From NCBI GenBank assembly GCA_018398815.1, contig CM031611.1:80866375-80930374 (forward strand): 64,000 nt of DNA, given 5' to 3'. Under the pieces are notes generated by a model that ran no database searches, was not told the origin of the DNA, and was given only the letters and a program-made list of their open reading frames with translations. Numbering within the stretch: position 1 is the stretch's first letter; every line of letters starts with the position of its first letter. Shown here one piece after another: positions 62,251-64,000 of the stretch. The translations under genes and the position numbers were made by a program. Source of the DNA: Conus ventricosus. Lineage: Eukaryota; Mollusca; Gastropoda; Neogastropoda; Conidae.

Positions 62251-63579
62251 ATGAATTACAATAAATTAAATATGACTTCTTCAAAAAACTACCCCCCCAA
62301 AAGGAAGAGGAAGGCAGTCTCCCCTATTTCAGGGGAATTTGAAACAGACAGTGATTCTGACAGTGAGGTAAGACAGAGGACAGGTTTCTGGGCTTCCTGG
62401 CTCGTGGTGGAAGGGACAGAGCAGGAAAGACCCCTTTCAGCTCTGAGCCCTTTTGCTGTCCAAAAGGGCTTTCATGGTATAGCAGGTGAACCTAGGTCCA
62501 TAAAAAGGTTGAGGAATGGTTCGTTTCTTGTTCAATGTCGATCACAGAAACAATCTGAACAGCTGTTGAAAGCAATAAAACTAGTGGATAGGGAGATCAG
62601 GGTGACTCCCCATAAACAGTTAAATTCATCCAAAGGTGTGATTCGCTGCAGAGATCTAGCGGGTGTCTCAGAGGCAGAAATAAAAACGGAACTGGCGTCC
62701 CAGGGTGTGACGGAGGTGCGCAGGGTGACAGTCAAGAAAGGTGCAGAGAGAGTGGCCACCAACACCCTCTTTCTGACCTTCTGCAACCCTGTGCTGCCTC
62801 CGGTCATCAAAGTCGGCTACCTGATTGTCCGGGTTCAGTTGTACGTTCCGTCCCCGTTGAGGTGCTTCCGATGCCAGAAGTTTGGCCATGTCAGAGACCG
62901 TTGTTCTGGGCAGGAGGTGTGTGGTATTTGCTGCAAGGCAACCCATGATGGGCCGTGTACAGATCCGGCACATTGTGCAAACTGCGGTGGCGACCATCCC
63001 TCCTCTTCACGGAATTGTCCTCTGTGGATTCAGGAATCTGCAATACAAAGGGTTAAGACAGAAAAGAAGATCTCCTTTTTTGAAGCCCGCAAGCAGGTTG
63101 TGGGCAGTCCGTCGCCGACAGCTTCTTCATATGCTTCGGCCGTAAAGAAAGTTCCAACAGTTCCAACTCGGTCAGTCTGCTGTCAGACTGATAACTTTAC
63201 GTTTTCGAAGACATTGCAAGGAAAAACTGTCAGCTCTGGTGGAAGCAGGTCCACCACCTCTCATCCCAAAGTGAGTGCCCCTGGTGGAGGCCAAAAATCC
63301 GCCACCCCTCAGACTGCCCAGCAGTCTACAACATCTGCTGCTGGGCAGATTAAAAAACCAGCACCCCGACCTCGAACTCCTCTGTCCAGTGCCCATGCGG
63401 GCAAGGGAGTTCAACCCAGTGTGGAGATGGTGGAGATAAGGAAGAAACCTCCACCGTCTCCCAAACCCAGACCTACTTCACCTGTTGGCAAGTCTGCCAG
63501 CAGGTCTGCAGATAGTCCAGTGAAATTAAGCAACAAATTTACAGCTTTAGCGGCAGATGTTGAGGAGGAGATGACCTGA
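62251..63579 (+). CDS. Retrotransposon ORF1: gag-like nucleic-acid-binding protein with CCHC zinc knuckles
   Basis: 442 codons from the ATG at 62251 to TGA at 63577; the frame is open further upstream but without an ATG. The N-terminal quarter is basic then acidic (KRKRKA, DSDSDSEV). A central RRM-like region precedes three Cys/His knuckles at about residues 205-250: CFRCQKFGHVRDRC is a canonical CX2CX4HX4C, followed by CGICCKATHDGPC and CANCGGDHPSSSRNC variants. Then comes the KISFFEARK motif typical of I-clade ORF1. The C-terminal part is Pro/Ser/Thr-rich and presumably disordered. It should bind the element RNA and chaperone target-primed integration (family knowledge). No frameshift is seen. 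Confidence 0.9.
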   Translation: MNYNKLNMTSSKNYPPKRKRKAVSPISGEFETDSDSDSEVRQRTGFWASWLVVEGTEQERPLSALSPFAVQKGFHGIAGEPRSIKRLRNGSFLVQCRSQKQSEQLLKAIKLVDREIRVTPHKQLNSSKGVIRCRDLAGVSEAEIKTELASQGVTEVRRVTVKKGAERVATNTLFLTFCNPVLPPVIKVGYLIVRVQLYVPSPLRCFRCQKFGHVRDRCSGQEVCGICCKATHDGPCTDPAHCANCGGDHPSSSRNCPLWIQESAIQRVKTEKKISFFEARKQVVGSPSPTASSYASAVKKVPTVPTRSVCCQTDNFTFSKTLQGKTVSSGGSRSTTSHPKVSAPGGGQKSATPQTAQQSTTSAAGQIKKPAPRPRTPLSSAHAGKGVQPSVEMVEIRKKPPPSPKPRPTSPVGKSASRSADSPVKLSNKFTALAADVEEEMT

Positions 63580-63605
63580 TCTCTCTCCTTTTCGCCCTCT
63601 GCACC

Positions 63606-64000
63606 ATGGATAATACAATAATCCATTGGAATATCCGTGGTCTAAATTCCAACTTCGAGGAGCTGCAACTTCTGTGTCAATCTATGAAACCTTCTGTCGT
63701 GGCTCTTCAAGAAACCCAAATTCAAAGCCAGAAGACCTTTACTCTTTCTGGCTTTAATATTCTTTCAAAACCTGCACAACCTTCCACGTTGGGACTGTCG
63801 GGCGGTGTTGCCCTTCTCCTTCACAAAACTTTGTTGTATAGTCCTGTCGCTCTGTCTACCTCCCTTCAGGCTGTAGCTGCGAGAGTCACTCTCCACAAGA
63901 CTGTCACAATCTGTTCTCTTTATCTACCTCCATCTGTCCCGGTTTGTCGTCAGGACCTTGTCAGTCTGTTAGGGGAACTTCCTCGACCTTTTTTGCTGTT
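63606..64000 (+). CDS. Retrotransposon ORF2, N-terminal endonuclease part (truncated by window end)
   Basis: ATG at 63606, 26 bases after the ORF1 stop, in a different frame from ORF1. 131 codons are visible. IIHWNIRGLNSNFEEL holds the catalytic Asn of the APE fold, VVALQETQIQ holds the catalytic Glu, and GGVALLLHK follows. This is the N-terminus of an apurinic-like endonuclease that nicks target DNA. RT and, in this clade, often RNase H would follow beyond the window. Confidence 0.9.
   Translation, partial: MDNTIIHWNIRGLNSNFEELQLLCQSMKPSVVALQETQIQSQKTFTLSGFNILSKPAQPSTLGLSGGVALLLHKTLLYSPVALSTSLQAVAARVTLHKTVTICSLYLPPSVPVCRQDLVSLLGELPRPFLL

Larger units (their letters stand above)
61534..64000 (+). 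mobile_element. I-clade non-LTR retrotransposon, 5' end to endonuclease (runs off window)
   Basis: A 5' UTR of about 0.7 kb, a zinc-knuckle ORF1 (62251-63579) and the start of an APE-type endonuclease ORF2 (63606 onward) lie in the order usual for I-clade elements such as those known from snails. Both frames are intact as far as visible, so this could be a young, full-length copy. It sits in the intron after UBL-gene exon 9, in the same orientation as the gene. Confidence 0.87.

Overview
This is a eukaryotic nuclear window. It has spliced genes with GT-AG introns, a polyadenylation signal, several clades of non-LTR retrotransposon, tRNA-headed SINEs, relics of cut-and-paste DNA transposons, and a very high load of (AC)n, (AG)n and minisatellite DNA. 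The style (I-clade element with a zinc-knuckle ORF1, long tRNA-headed SINEs, microsatellite-rich introns) suggests a marine mollusc, probably a gastropod. That is an inference; no species can be named from the sequence.

Two host genes are visible, arranged head to head. On the minus strand, 11 coding exons between 33117 and 9372 join in frame into a 531-residue DEAD-box RNA helicase of the DDX19/Dbp5 family, the mRNA-export helicase that works at the nuclear pore. All phases close and every helicase motif is present. The N-terminus carries a lineage-specific Ala/Thr-rich low-complexity exon. On the plus strand, nine exons from 44902 to 61272 join in frame into the first 380 residues of a protein I cannot name. 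It has an N-terminal ubiquitin-like fold, about four transmembrane helices, and the start of an armadillo-like helical domain. It runs off the window.

Region by region: 1-1600 simple repeats; 1.6-2.9 kb a 5'-truncated CR1/L2/Jockey-like reverse transcriptase; 3.9-8.7 kb minisatellites and an old SINE; 8.9-33.1 kb the helicase gene, its introns filled with minisatellites, LINE fragments and a piggyBac-like relic; 31.7-37.7 kb two well preserved copies of a long tRNA-headed SINE, one split by a hAT-like element; 39.8-40.6 kb another decayed reverse transcriptase; 42.0-44.6 kb a large inverted repeat built from AACGG-rich tandem units; 44.9-61.3 kb the ubiquitin-like/transmembrane/armadillo gene; 61.5-64.0 kb the 5' part of an apparently intact I-clade retrotransposon.

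The most unusual theme is that several minisatellites are tandem copies of an exon-intron junction of the host gene they sit in (helicase exon 10 donor; UBL-gene exons 5, 6 and 9). The introns therefore carry many decoy splice sites. Other arrays grew in situ from a SINE or from LINE fragments. The second theme is a possible HDV-like ribozyme fold at the exact 5' edge of the I-clade element.
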